From contig NZ_AP017422.1 of NCBI RefSeq assembly GCF_002355595.1, forward strand, positions 4,964,823 to 5,028,822: a DNA stretch of 64,000 bases, read 5' to 3'. This document shows, in pieces, positions 53,040 through 62,116 of this stretch. The position numbers were made by a program, and so were the translations under genes. This DNA comes from Filimonas lacunae. GTDB taxonomy: Bacteria; Bacteroidota; Bacteroidia; Chitinophagales; Chitinophagaceae. The number at the start of each line of letters is the position of its first letter. The stretch's first letter is position 1. The notes below the pieces were generated by a model, which was given only the letters and a program-made list of their open reading frames with translations, made no database searches and was not told the origin of the DNA.

Positions 53040-53432
53040 TTAGTCTATACTCTCCAGTACGTCTTTAGTTAATGGCTTTGAAACAAAACGCTTTACCACT
53101 CCGTAAGAAGCTGCCCTGGCATAATCTTCCGGGTCAACTGTAGAAGAAAGTACATAAACAGAAGGCTGTTTGGTAAAAAGAGCTTCTACCTTATTGAATT
53201 GTTCTAAAAATTCCCAACCATTCATCACAGGCATATTGATGTCCAGGAAAATAATGTCCGGCATTTCACTCTCCTGCTTTTTGGCAAGATCCTGCAAATA
53301 ATCCATCGCTTCCTGACCATTGGTTACTGATTTCAGCTTTTCAGCAAAACCAGTCATTCGGATTATTCGCTCACATACCATTATAGTAATAGGATCATCC
53401 TCAATTAGCAAAATTGATTTAAAACGGGACAT
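53040..53432 (-). CDS. single-domain response regulator
   Basis: 130 residues comprising only a receiver: LIEDDPITI, phospho-acceptor Asp in IIFLDINMPVMNGWEF (about residue 65), YVLSSTVDPEDYARA, conserved Lys in RFVSKPLT. No output domain, so it acts as a CheY/Spo0F-like shuttle in a relay. Candidate partners are the orphan kinases in this window. Own promoter at 53487-53494. Confidence 0.9.
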   Translation of the reverse strand: MSRFKSILLIEDDPITIMVCERIIRMTGFAEKLKSVTNGQEAMDYLQDLAKKQESEMPDIIFLDINMPVMNGWEFLEQFNKVEALFTKQPSVYVLSSTVDPEDYARAASYGVVKRFVSKPLTKDVLESID

Positions 53433-53486
53433 TCATAAGTAATTTTACTGACTCTTAATAACGATGCACTCTCCTTTCAGGGGATT

Positions 53487-53494
53487 CAAATATA
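53487..53494 (-). promoter_or_regulatory. -7 promoter element for the single-domain regulator
   Basis: Minus strand TATATTTG matches TAnnTTTG, 54 bp upstream of the ATG and downstream of the mutS2 stop. Confidence 0.45.
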
Positions 53495-53505
53495 TATGAT
53501 TTTAG

Positions 53506-55608
53506 CTAAGATGTTGGTTTTTCTTCTACAACAATCAGGTCAGACAGCTCTACACTCATAGGAACCACGCCTATTTGAACGATAGCTCTTTTACCTCTTA
53601 TCTCCTTCACCTGTCCTACCTGGAAGTTTTTACGAAGCTTCACCTTAGCTCCCACTGTTATGTCAGCGCTCACCTCTTTGTACTTAGAATCAAGCTTTTT
53701 CGCCACTTTATTATTAACGAGTTGCTCTTTTTTCTTAAACAGAAGATTCTGCACCTGGTTCATCACCGCAGCTTTGTCATCTGCTTTACGCCATTCAAGT
53801 ACAATTTGTTTTAATTTTCGCTCAGTATCTTTTAAATAATTAATACGATCTTCTGTTATAACATTCTGGTGTTTCAATAGTTCAACCTGCTGGCGATGTT
53901 TTTCTTTATCCAGCACCTGCTCCATTTCCTTCTTCAGCTTCTCATTCTCCCTTATCAGCTTATGCAGGTCTTTCTTTTCTTTATCCAGTTGCTGCAGGTC
54001 TTGTTCGGTACGGTTCAACAACCTGTCCAGCTTGAAATGATCTTCATCCACCAGGTTGCGGGCACGGTTAATCAGTTGCTGTGGCAAACCTATACGCTCT
54101 GCAATTGAGAAAGTATAAGAGCTGCCCGGCTTGCCCACTATCAGCTTATATAAAGGCTGCAAATGCACCTCATCAAACGCCATGGCACCGTTAATAATAC
54201 CATTGGTACGATTAGCCATCACTTTCAGATTCAGATAGTGTGTGGTTACAATGCCGTAAGAATGCCTGCGGGCCAGCTCTTCCAGAATCACCTCGGCAAA
54301 AGCCCCACCCAGGTTAGGATCACTACCACTACCCAGCTCATCAATAAAGAACATCGTTTTACCGTTGGCATTTTCTATAAAATGCTTCATGTGCAGCAGA
54401 TGAGAGGAGTAAGTACTTAGTTCAAACTCTATACTTTGCGTATCTCCAATATGTATGTATAACTGACGGAAGATGCCCATCTGGCTGGTAGGATGCACAG
54501 GCACCAGCAAGCCACTTTGCAGCAGCAACTGGTTTAAGCCTACCGTTTTCATGGTAACCGTTTTACCACCGGCGTTAGGACCGCTGATAATCAATATCCG
54601 CTCTTTCTCGTCCAGGGTAAGGTTTACAGGGATTGTTTTTTTACCCGACTTCTGGTTGTAGATGTATAATAAAGGATGATAAGCATCTTTTAATTCAATA
54701 TGCGCTTTATCTGCCACATTGGGCATGTTGCCATTCATATCAATGGCCAGCTTTGCCTTAGCGCGTATAAAATCCAGCTCACCGGCAATATCGTGATATA
54801 CAAATAGCAGGGAGCTGTACACCGACATGCGGCCGGTAAGATCACGCAGAATGCGCATTACCTCCTTCCGCTCGTCGTTTTCCAGGCTAAACACATCGTT
54901 GTTTAACCCGATGGTTTCTTCCGGTTCAATAAAAGCAGTTCTGCGGCTGTCACTTTCGCCGTGCAAAATGCCTTTTACCATGCGTTTATGTTCCGAAAAC
55001 ACAGCCACTACCCTGCGCCCGTTGCTAAAGCTTTCGTCAATATCGGCCGTATAGCCCGATTTGGACAGTTTAGACAACACTTTATCAAACATGCGCCGCA
55101 GCTCGTTACGCTTGCGATACAGGCTCATTCTTATTTTCGCCAGTTCAGGCGAAGCGTTGTCTCTTACATTCCCCTGCTCGTCCAGCACTTCATCAATTAA
55201 CTCAATGATCGTTTTCTCATAATAGCTCTCTGCTATTACCTGGGTTAGCGCAGGATAAGCCAGGCGCCGCTCATTGTCAAACCAGCGGAACAGCTTTTCC
55301 ATGCTTTCTGCCAGTTTACGAATAACCATCCATTGCTCGCCCACCAGCGTGCTTCCGGGTATGCTTAACAGTTTAATGTCCCTGTGAATATTCAACACAT
55401 GGTCATTAGGGAAATATTGCGCAGTTTGAGTGATGAGTTTGTACTCGTGGCTTTGCTGCAACTCTGTTAAAATGTATTCTTTTTTGGTGTGTATCCTTAA
55501 ATTTGATGCCTTGTTTTTGGCATACTCGGTTTTACAATACTCAGTTAGTAAATGCTTCACCTTATCAAATTCCAGTTGTACCGCCGCAGATTCGGGATAT
55601 AGTTTCAT
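53506..55608 (-). CDS. mutS2: MutS2-type DNA ATPase lacking the Smr nuclease domain
   Basis: 700 residues. MutS core/lever helices (1-320), ABC ATPase (Walker A ISGPNAGGKTVTMK about 340-353, signature region SIEFELSTYSSHL, Walker B MFFIDELGSGSDP), a long basic coiled coil (about 510-615), and a KOW-like beta domain (VGAKVKLRKNFQVGQVKEIR). MutS2 proteins in other phyla are about 780 residues and end in an Smr nuclease domain; here the protein stops after the KOW-like part. MutS2 resolves collided ribosomes or recombination intermediates depending on species, so this form could act without RNA/DNA cleavage. Confidence 0.88.
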   Translation of the reverse strand: MKLYPESAAVQLEFDKVKHLLTEYCKTEYAKNKASNLRIHTKKEYILTELQQSHEYKLITQTAQYFPNDHVLNIHRDIKLLSIPGSTLVGEQWMVIRKLAESMEKLFRWFDNERRLAYPALTQVIAESYYEKTIIELIDEVLDEQGNVRDNASPELAKIRMSLYRKRNELRRMFDKVLSKLSKSGYTADIDESFSNGRRVVAVFSEHKRMVKGILHGESDSRRTAFIEPEETIGLNNDVFSLENDERKEVMRILRDLTGRMSVYSSLLFVYHDIAGELDFIRAKAKLAIDMNGNMPNVADKAHIELKDAYHPLLYIYNQKSGKKTIPVNLTLDEKERILIISGPNAGGKTVTMKTVGLNQLLLQSGLLVPVHPTSQMGIFRQLYIHIGDTQSIEFELSTYSSHLLHMKHFIENANGKTMFFIDELGSGSDPNLGGAFAEVILEELARRHSYGIVTTHYLNLKVMANRTNGIINGAMAFDEVHLQPLYKLIVGKPGSSYTFSIAERIGLPQQLINRARNLVDEDHFKLDRLLNRTEQDLQQLDKEKKDLHKLIRENEKLKKEMEQVLDKEKHRQQVELLKHQNVITEDRINYLKDTERKLKQIVLEWRKADDKAAVMNQVQNLLFKKKEQLVNNKVAKKLDSKYKEVSADITVGAKVKLRKNFQVGQVKEIRGKRAIVQIGVVPMSVELSDLIVVEEKPTS

Positions 55609-55633
55609 TTATTGTCTCACAAAAATTATCATA

Positions 55634-55641
55634 CAAAGGTA
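55634..55641 (-). promoter_or_regulatory. -7 promoter element for mutS2
   Basis: Minus strand TACCTTTG matches TAnnTTTG, 25 bp upstream of the ATG at 55608. Confidence 0.45.
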
Positions 55642-55755
55642 TTGAGTATTTATTTCAGATGTGAATAAGTTATGACAGCTTAACCACAAATACCCTTAAA
55701 TTAGCGATTTGTTAATTAACTTGTTCACTCAAATAATACTTAGGTACTTGCATCC

Positions 55756-56433
55756 ATGAAAGCAAAGGCATATTTTAAGCAATTGTGGGTATCAGGATCA
55801 CTGCTAAGCTTTTTATTACTTAGTTCCTGTGCAGAAAACAAAAGTCAGAAAAAAAGTCTGGTAGAAGACCGCTCCATTGCGGGTATCACTACCGATACGG
55901 CTGTTTTTGCAACAGGATGTTTCTGGTGTACCGAAGCTGTTTTTCAACGCCTTAACGGTGTTTTAAAAGTAATCAGCGGGTATAGCGGCGGCACTGTAAA
56001 AAATCCCACCTACGAAGAAGTAAGCAATGGCACCACCGGACATGCCGAAGTGTGTAAGCTTATATACGATACTTCCAAAATCAGTTACGACGATTTGCTG
56101 GCGGTTTTCTGGCAAACACACGACCCCACCTCTTTAAACAAGCAGGGTAATGATGTGGGCACCCAATACCGTAGCGCTATTTTTTACAAGAACGCAGCGC
56201 AAAAGGAAAAAGCAGAATATTATAAGGAACAGTTGAATAAAAGCGGAGCTTACGACCAACCGATTGTAACAGAAATTGTAGCCTACCGGAATTTTTACCC
56301 GGCCGAAGACTATCATCAAAATTTTTACAACAACAACAATCAGCAAATGTATTGCAGATACGTAATTATGCCCAAGTTGGAAAAATTTGAAAAAGTATTT
56401 AAAGACAAGCTAAAGAACAACATAAACAGATAA
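55756..56433 (+). CDS. msrA: peptide-methionine (S)-S-oxide reductase, lipoprotein form
   Basis: 225 residues. Lipobox (LLLSSC, Cys25), then the MsrA domain with catalytic GCFWC (about residues 54-58), SGYSGGTVKNPTYEEVSNGT, HDPTSLNKQGNDVGTQYRSA and ending EKFEKVFKDKLKNNI. Reduces methionine-S-sulfoxide in oxidatively damaged envelope proteins; the lipoprotein signal places it in the periplasm. Stands alone on the plus strand among minus-strand genes. Confidence 0.93.
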   Translation: MKAKAYFKQLWVSGSLLSFLLLSSCAENKSQKKSLVEDRSIAGITTDTAVFATGCFWCTEAVFQRLNGVLKVISGYSGGTVKNPTYEEVSNGTTGHAEVCKLIYDTSKISYDDLLAVFWQTHDPTSLNKQGNDVGTQYRSAIFYKNAAQKEKAEYYKEQLNKSGAYDQPIVTEIVAYRNFYPAEDYHQNFYNNNNQQMYCRYVIMPKLEKFEKVFKDKLKNNINR

Positions 56434-56437
56434 AAAG

Positions 56438-56463
56438 AAAGGGGAGATGTTTAATCTTCCCCT
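56438..56463 (-). terminator. terminator between convergent msrA and PRiA4-ORF3-like genes
   Basis: Stem aggggagat (56440-56448) / atcttcccct (56454-56463, one bulge); T-run on the minus strand side (taaaaagaaa). It overlaps the last codons of the minus-strand gene. Confidence 0.6.
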
Positions 56464-57023
56464 ACTACTTCTGAATGATCTTCACCATCGTCTATTAAGT
56501 CGTCCGACCCGTTGCTCTCCTCTCCTTCTTCACCAAAACCTTCCGATCCTTTCGTTAAATCGTACTTCTCTTCAATTTCAACAAACTTGCTGCCTAACAG
56601 GCTGCGGGTGCCGTATTGCTGGGGGCCGATACCTTCTAAACGCGATACCGATGGATAAGTTATTTTAGAGCTTTCTTCCTTGGTTACGTTAATTAACTCC
56701 ACCAGGAAAGTCCAGTTTTTATCAAAGTCATACACATAAACAAACTTCTGGTTAGGATCGCGAATTTCGCTGCCTATAGTTGTTTCGGCCATCAATAATG
56801 GCTGTGCACGATATTCTTTATCATATTTATCAACACTTATTTCACGGCCACGTTCCCAGTGGTCGTTACTGCGATAAAAGGTAGCCTTATGCTTACTATC
56901 AAACTCATAGGACTTCAATATTGCTAAATGAAGATCCAGGAAAGTTTGCGTATGCTTAATAACGATGTCGCGATATATCGCATCATCTTCTTCGTAGTAA
57001 GCCCTGAACTTTAATACAGCCAT
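56451..57023 (-). CDS. PRiA4 ORF-3-like domain protein
   Basis: 190 residues. The first about 150 residues match the plasmid pRiA4b ORF-3-like family (LKFRAYYEEDDAIYRDIVIK, FLDLHLAILKSYEFDSKHKA, FLVELINVTKEE), a small alpha/beta domain found in mobile-element passengers and free-standing proteins with no firm function. The C-terminal 35 residues are extremely acidic (Glu/Asp/Gly/Ser). Cytoplasmic. Lies 66 bp downstream of the CCA-adding enzyme gene on the same strand; no transposase nearby. Confidence 0.8.
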   Translation of the reverse strand: MAVLKFRAYYEEDDAIYRDIVIKHTQTFLDLHLAILKSYEFDSKHKATFYRSNDHWERGREISVDKYDKEYRAQPLLMAETTIGSEIRDPNQKFVYVYDFDKNWTFLVELINVTKEESSKITYPSVSRLEGIGPQQYGTRSLLGSKFVEIEEKYDLTKGSEGFGEEGEESNGSDDLIDDGEDHSEVVGED

Positions 57024-57089
57024 TAGTTTAAATTCTATGCTATTTAATCACTTCTATATAAAACACTAAAATAAAGGAAACTTTTGAAT

Positions 57090-58511
57090 TTAGTGTTTTA
57101 CGGGTACCAGGTTCAGGGTTGCACCTTTTTGCAGCATAAATTCATGCGCCGCTTCAAAGGTATTGGGTATAATACCATCCAGAATTGCTTCCCGGATAGC
57201 ATCTTTAATAAGTCCTACATTACGGCTGGGCGATAACCCAAAAGTTTCCATAATCATTTCACCGGTTACTGGTGGTTGCCAGTTGCGAATGCGGTCGCTC
57301 TCTTCCACTTCCAGCAACCGTTGCTTCACCAGTTCAAAGTTTTGCAGGTAACGTTTTACTTTCTGTTTGTTTTTACTGGTAATATCTGCACTGCACAGTA
57401 ACATCAACGCCTCAATATCCTCACCCGCATCAAACAACAGGCGGCGGATAGCACTATCTGTGATATTTTCCTTGGTAAGGCTAATAGGGCGCAAATGCAG
57501 CTCCACCAGCTTTTGCACAAACTTCATTTTATCGTTCAGTGGAAGCTTTAAGCGGGCAAAAATTTTGGGTACCATACGGCCACCCACCACCTCATGCCCG
57601 TGAAAAGTCCAGCCATGCCCCTCTTCAAAACGTTTGGTGGCCGGTTTGCCAATATCATGCAATAATGCTGCCCAACGCAACCACAAATCATTTGTGTGCG
57701 GTACAATATTATCCAGCACCTGCAGCGTATGATAAAAATTATCCTTATGTCCCTTACCGTCAATATATTCCGCCCCATGCAAATCGCACATCTGAGGAAA
57801 AATAAATTTCAGCAACCCGCTTTTATCCAGCAAATCCCAGCCCACAGAAGGCACAGGGCTTAGCATAATTTTATTCAGCTCGTCTGTAATTCTTTCCTGG
57901 GAAATTATTTTAATACGATGAGCGCTGCGTTTGATAGACTCAAACGTTTCAGGTGCAATGGCAAATCCCAGCTGGCTGGCAAAACGGATGGCACGCATCA
58001 TACGCAAGGGGTCATCACTAAAAGTGCGGTCGGGTTCCAACGGCGTTTGAATAGTTTTCTTATCTATATCAACTACTCCATTAAAAGGATCTACCAGCAC
58101 ACCATAATCGGCTTCGTTCAGGCTAATAGCCAGTGCATTAATGGTAAAATCGCGCCGGTTCTGGTCATCTTCCAGTGTACCAGGCTCCACTTCCGGCTTC
58201 CGGCTATCGCTACGGTAACTTTCCTTACGGGCACCTACAAACTCAATTTCAAACTCGTCCAGCTTAATCTGGGCGGTACCGAAATTTTTAAAAAATGCCA
58301 CTGTTGGTTTGGGAGAAAAACGGTTAGCTACGGCATGCGCCAGTTCAATGCCATCCCCTAAGCATACAATATCTGCATCCTTGGTGGGCCTTCCTATTAT
58401 TTTATCGCGCACAAAACCGCCTATCAGGTAAGCAGGCATCTGTAACGACTGCGCTGCTGCTGATATATGCCTGAATATTTCCGCCTCCTTATCTGAACAT
58501 ACTATTTGCAT
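57090..58511 (-). CDS. cca: CCA-adding tRNA nucleotidyltransferase with HD domain
   Basis: 473 residues. Nucleotidyltransferase head ([19 protein letters not shown], about 32-50), [13 protein letters not shown]-binding neck ([14 protein letters not shown]), and an HD phosphohydrolase domain ([27 protein letters not shown], about 285-315). Adds or repairs the 3' CCA of tRNAs. A -7 element (58517-58524) ends 5 bp before the ATG, again suggesting a near-leaderless mRNA. Confidence 0.92.
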   Translation of the reverse strand: MQIVCSDKEAEIFRHISAAAQSLQMPAYLIGGFVRDKIIGRPTKDADIVCLGDGIELAHAVANRFSPKPTVAFFKNFGTAQIKLDEFEIEFVGARKESYRSDSRKPEVEPGTLEDDQNRRDFTINALAISLNEADYGVLVDPFNGVVDIDKKTIQTPLEPDRTFSDDPLRMMRAIRFASQLGFAIAPETFESIKRSAHRIKIISQERITDELNKIMLSPVPSVGWDLLDKSGLLKFIFPQMCDLHGAEYIDGKGHKDNFYHTLQVLDNIVPHTNDLWLRWAALLHDIGKPATKRFEEGHGWTFHGHEVVGGRMVPKIFARLKLPLNDKMKFVQKLVELHLRPISLTKENITDSAIRRLLFDAGEDIEALMLLCSADITSKNKQKVKRYLQNFELVKQRLLEVEESDRIRNWQPPVTGEMIMETFGLSPSRNVGLIKDAIREAILDGIIPNTFEAAHEFMLQKGATLNLVPVKH

Positions 58512-58516
58512 TGCGG

Positions 58517-58524
58517 CAAAAATA
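58517..58524 (-). promoter_or_regulatory. -7 promoter element immediately upstream of the cca ATG
   Basis: Minus strand TATTTTTG matches TAnnTTTG, with only 5 bp to the ATG at 58511, the same geometry as the helicase gene. Confidence 0.5.
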
Positions 58525-58602
58525 AGCCAATGAACTATTCGGTCAAATAATCAGGCATGGGGCATTCTGAAAAGGGGATCTGAAAAGAAAACAACCGGTA
58601 AG

Positions 58603-58833
58603 CTATTCAAACTCAAGCTCGTTGCTGAAAAATTCCCAGTCAAACAGAAGAAATGGGGCAAAATGCTTTTTGCCGCCGCTCGGGTAAGCGTCTAAAAGAG
58701 CGGTAGTTTTCATATTTCCATCCGCATCCCGCGAACTGGAACTGATGGCATGTTTATCAATGCCTAGTTTCAACACCAGCTTAATAAATGAGTGCATTTT
58801 GTCCGTAGGGACATCTAATATAACCTTTGTCAT
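58603..58833 (-). CDS. small protein of unknown function
   Basis: 76 residues from the ATG at 58833 (a GTG at 58839 is in frame). N-terminal MTKVILDVPTDKMHSFIKLV looks like a short beta-strand followed by an amphipathic helix, as in small ribbon-helix or antitoxin-like proteins of Bacteroidota, but no toxin gene adjoins. The C-terminus is aromatic and acidic (FLLFDWEFFSNELEFE). Lies between cca and tsaC on the same strand. Coding status is supported by strand context and codon pattern only. Confidence 0.6.
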   Translation of the reverse strand: MTKVILDVPTDKMHSFIKLVLKLGIDKHAISSSSRDADGNMKTTALLDAYPSGGKKHFAPFLLFDWEFFSNELEFE

Positions 58834-58981
58834 GGGCACCGGATTTTGAAGTACGCTAATGGGTATTTCAATTCAAGGTATCTCTGCTTTCACATATTTA
58901 AGGTACAACCACTACCCGGCCCATGCAACCTTTTTACATTAATATTTCCTGAAACCTATCAAAAGTTATCCACATTTTCCG

Positions 58982-59563
58982 TTAGGGGCGAATCACCTTT
59001 ACCTCGCCATCTTTCCATACTACAATTGCAGAAGCCGCAGCCGGTGTTTGCTCCTGTTGCCTGTGTTTCACCACATAATCCACCCCATTTTTAATTACCT
59101 CGTCAATGGCGGAAAATACAGGTGCGGAAGGTTTACCACTTATGTTAGCAGAAGTACTAACTATCGGTTTTTTAAACCGTTTTATCAGGTGACGGCAAAA
59201 ATCGTCACCACATATCCGCATAGCTACCGATCCGTTAGCAGCGGTTACATTATCCGCCAGTCCCAGCGCATGTTCATAAATAACCGTAGTAGGTTTAGAC
59301 GCCTGGTTCAGGTAATCAAAAACGGCCAGATCAGGCCCTGCAACATGTTGTAAAACATCTCTTTCCGAAGCCACCAGCACCACAAAGCTTTTCTCCTCCG
59401 GGCGTTGTTTTAAGGCAATGATACGCTCCACCGCAGCAGCATTGGTAGCATCACAACCCAGCCCCCAGATAGTGTCGGTGGGGTAGAGAATTATTCCTCC
59501 ATTTTGTAACACCTGTAGACAGGCTTCCACGTCCTGGTTAAAGTCGTTATTTGTTGTCATCAT
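58982..59563 (-). CDS. tsaC: L-threonylcarbamoyladenylate synthase (TsaC/Sua5 family)
   Basis: 193 residues, YrdC/TsaC domain only: GGIILYPTDTIWGLGCDA (about 23-40), ALKQRPEEKSFVVL, SVAMRIC, KPIVSTSANISG. Makes threonylcarbamoyl-AMP for the t6A37 modification of ANN-decoding tRNAs. Lacks the C-terminal Sua5 domain. Its start overlaps the stop of the upstream glycosyltransferase gene by 4 bp, so the two are coupled. Confidence 0.92.
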   Translation of the reverse strand: MMTTNNDFNQDVEACLQVLQNGGIILYPTDTIWGLGCDATNAAAVERIIALKQRPEEKSFVVLVASERDVLQHVAGPDLAVFDYLNQASKPTTVIYEHALGLADNVTAANGSVAMRICGDDFCRHLIKRFKKPIVSTSANISGKPSAPVFSAIDEVIKNGVDYVVKHRQQEQTPAAASAIVVWKDGEVKVIRP

Positions 59564-60714
59564 AAACGAAGGTACACCTGCATCACAGCCTCAGCGCATT
59601 TTTCCGGTGTAAAGTTTTGTGCATGCAATTGCCCTTTCACCATCATCTCCTGTCGCAATCCATCATTGGTGGCCAGTTGCCACATAGCATTGGCTAACGC
59701 TTCGGCACTATAGGGGTTTACATAAAAAGCCGCATCGCCACCGGCTTCAGGCAGGCACGAAACATTACTGGTAATCACCGGCAGGTTGCTAAACAGCGCT
59801 TCTAAAACCGGAATACCAAAGCCTTCAAAAATAGAAGGATAGATCATGCAGATAGCCTGCTGATAAATAGCAGGAAAATCGGCCGCATTGCGATAAGAAG
59901 GCTTGTCTTTTACCACCGGCTTGTCGGCCATAAAAATAACCTGCTGTTGCAAACCATTTTCGCTAATATATTGCTGAACCTGTTGCTTGTACTCCTTCCC
60001 CTCACCTATCACCACCAGTGGAGGTAAGTCAGGCTTATCTTTCAACAATTGTAAAGCCTTACAAATGGTCAGCAGATTTTTACGTTCAATAATAGAACCC
60101 ACATACAGGAAAAAGCGTTCGGGCAGTTGATACTCCTCACGAATACGTGCTTTCTCCATCTCTGATATTTCTACCGCAAAAGAGGGATTACAGCTTTGAT
60201 AGCAGATATCAATTTTCTCTTCCGGCACCTGATAATAGTCAATGATATCCTGTTTTGTTTGCTGGCTGATGGCAATAACCCTGTCCGCATTATGACAGGC
60301 GTAACTAAATTTTTTACGGTATATCTGCACATCTATAGGATTGAACTGCTTAGGATAGCGTTCAAAAATCAAATCATGTATGGTTACCGTTGATTTGATA
60401 CCCGTGCTTTGTATACCCACCGGTATTTCATGGCTAAGACCGTGATACACGTCAATATCCAGCTTTTTCAGATCTTTTTTCACCCAGCTGCTGCGCCAGG
60501 CGGCTGTAAACAAATTAGAAGGAAAGTGCCTGGGAAGCACTACATGCACATTATCAAATCCATCTGTATTGAACCTGTTCGTCAATTTAGGCGTACAAAG
60601 AAAATACTCGTTCTGATGAAATGCCGTTGCCAGTGAACTGATTAATGTACGGCTGTAATGACCCAATCCAGTGCCATTTGTATAAGCACGTTTTGCCTCA
60701 AATGCGATGTTCAT
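59560..60714 (-). CDS. GT4 family glycosyltransferase
   Basis: 384 residues. GT-B fold: N-terminal lobe with FEAKRAYTNGTGLGHYSRTL and HDLIFERYPKQFNP, C-terminal lobe with FLYVGSIIERKNL and the GT4 donor-binding EGFGIPVLEALFSNLPVI, then LPEAGGDAAFYVNP. Retaining transferase of a nucleotide-sugar, probably for a surface polysaccharide; specificity unknown. First gene of a coupled pair with tsaC. Confidence 0.9.
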   Translation of the reverse strand: MNIAFEAKRAYTNGTGLGHYSRTLISSLATAFHQNEYFLCTPKLTNRFNTDGFDNVHVVLPRHFPSNLFTAAWRSSWVKKDLKKLDIDVYHGLSHEIPVGIQSTGIKSTVTIHDLIFERYPKQFNPIDVQIYRKKFSYACHNADRVIAISQQTKQDIIDYYQVPEEKIDICYQSCNPSFAVEISEMEKARIREEYQLPERFFLYVGSIIERKNLLTICKALQLLKDKPDLPPLVVIGEGKEYKQQVQQYISENGLQQQVIFMADKPVVKDKPSYRNAADFPAIYQQAICMIYPSIFEGFGIPVLEALFSNLPVITSNVSCLPEAGGDAAFYVNPYSAEALANAMWQLATNDGLRQEMMVKGQLHAQNFTPEKCAEAVMQVYLRL

Positions 60715-60811
60715 GGCGCGAAGGTAAAATTTTCACCGGCTTTTTTACGTCATTAACCGGCGGTGAACGGATAACAACCTAAATACACTTTCCCACAAAC
60801 AGCCATGTGTA

Positions 60812-60819
60812 TAGTTTTG
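60812..60819 (+). promoter_or_regulatory. -7 promoter element for the LiaF-like operon
   Basis: TAGTTTTG matches TAnnTTTG, 25 bp upstream of the ATG at 60845. Confidence 0.45.
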
Positions 60820-60844
60820 AGGAACAAATTAAATAACTGATCAC

Positions 60845-61714
60845 ATGGATAATTTCGAAGATAAACCAGAAATAAAACGAAGCGGAGTGCTGGGGGGACT
60901 GTTTCTGGTGATAATAGGTTCTGTATTACTGGCGCACAAAATGGGCGCTCCTTTCCCCGACTGGCTGTTTACCTGGCCCATGATATTAATTGTTGCCGGT
61001 ATATTCAGTGGTATCAAAAAACGCTTTCGCGATTTCAGCTGGCTTATACTCATTGCATTGGGCGGCATTTTCCTTACCGAACGCATGTTTCCCGAACTCA
61101 ACTTTAAAGAATACATATTACCTGTTGTGGTTATTTTTATAGGTATCTGCTTCCTGTTTCGCCCACGGCATTTTAAAGATCATTCCCGTTGCGGCCCACG
61201 TCATTTTCGTCATCGTATGCGCCAGCATCCATTCATGAATACCGGTGAGCCTGTATACGGAGAAAAAAAAAATGAATCAGGCGGAGTAGCAGGTAATGCA
61301 GGAGCAGCTGGCACAACTGATTATTCAGGCATGGCAGACACTTTTGCCACTGCCGGCAATTCAGGCGCGCAGGCAAATGAAATTCTCGACTCGGTATCTG
61401 TTTTCGGAGCCGTACGCAAAAAAGTGGTATCTAAAAAATTTGCAGGCGGCGAGGTTACCTGCTTTATGGGTGGCTCAGAAATAGACCTTTCACAGGCCGA
61501 CATTCAGGGAGAAGTGATATTAGACATTACCCAGGTGTTTGGGGGCACCAAACTCATTGTTCCGCCCCATTGGGATTTGAAGGCCGATGTAGCAGCCGTT
61601 TTTGGCGGCGTAGAAGACAAACGCGTATTACATGGCACAGCCGTAGACCTTAGCAAAGTGTTGATATTAAAAGGCACGTCCGTTTTTGGCGGTATTGATA
61701 TAGTGAGCTATTAA
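60845..61714 (+). CDS. LiaF-like / DUF5668 membrane protein
   Basis: 289 residues. Cytoplasmic N-terminus, four short hydrophobic helices in residues about 15-110 (GGLFLVIIGSVLLAHKMG, MILIVAGIFSG, WLILIALGGIFLTE, ILPVVVIFIGICFLF), a His/Arg-rich then Gly/Ala-rich linker (115-180), and a C-terminal beta-helical LiaF-type domain (SVFGAVRKKVVSKKF, ITQVFGGTKLIVP, SVFGGIDIVSY). LiaF-like proteins sense or dampen envelope stress signalling. First gene of an operon with a LytS-type kinase and LytTR regulator, which fits that role. Confidence 0.85.
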   Translation: MDNFEDKPEIKRSGVLGGLFLVIIGSVLLAHKMGAPFPDWLFTWPMILIVAGIFSGIKKRFRDFSWLILIALGGIFLTERMFPELNFKEYILPVVVIFIGICFLFRPRHFKDHSRCGPRHFRHRMRQHPFMNTGEPVYGEKKNESGGVAGNAGAAGTTDYSGMADTFATAGNSGAQANEILDSVSVFGAVRKKVVSKKFAGGEVTCFMGGSEIDLSQADIQGEVILDITQVFGGTKLIVPPHWDLKADVAAVFGGVEDKRVLHGTAVDLSKVLILKGTSVFGGIDIVSY

Positions 61715-61746
61715 AATCTATTGAACAAACAAACAATCTTTTACTT

Positions 61747-62106
61747 ATGAACTGGTATCTGGCAAAAATTGTATACCGCATCATTTGCGGCGATGGCGAC
61801 CACACGCCACAGTTTGATGAGCAATTACGCTTAATTGAAGCAGAAGATGGCTTACAGGCCTTTAACAAAGCCCAGGCAATGGGCGAACGCGAACAGGAAA
61901 CCTTTTTAAACCAGCAGCACTCACCCGTGCAATGGAAATTTATTAATGTAAGCGAATTGCACCGGCTGGATAAGCTAACAGACGGAGCAGAAATATATTC
62001 CCGCATAAAAGAAGAAGAGGATGCCGATATTTATGTTCATATGACCAATGTGCGCGCAGCCCAGTTACTGGATAAGCACTCACACGAGTTTATTGAATCA
62101 TTATAA
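61747..62106 (+). CDS. DUF4288 domain protein
   Basis: 119 residues, no signal peptide. Matches DUF4288: MNWYLAKIVYRIICGDG, EQLRLIEAEDGLQAFNKAQA, WKFINVSELHRLD. Small cytoplasmic alpha/beta protein of unknown function, found near regulatory genes in Bacteroidota. 32 bp downstream of the LiaF-like gene and followed directly by the kinase gene. Confidence 0.82.
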   Translation: MNWYLAKIVYRIICGDGDHTPQFDEQLRLIEAEDGLQAFNKAQAMGEREQETFLNQQHSPVQWKFINVSELHRLDKLTDGAEIYSRIKEEEDADIYVHMTNVRAAQLLDKHSHEFIESL

Positions 62107-62116
62107 ATCATCGCAT

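Noticed and set aside
56451..57023. Evidence of a transposon because the PRiA4 ORF-3 family occurs on mobile elements
   Set aside because: No transposase, terminal inverted repeats or composition shift around it; neighbours are housekeeping genes.
57918..58361. 147-codon plus-strand frame inside cca
   Set aside because: Antisense to conserved cca motifs; no support of its own.
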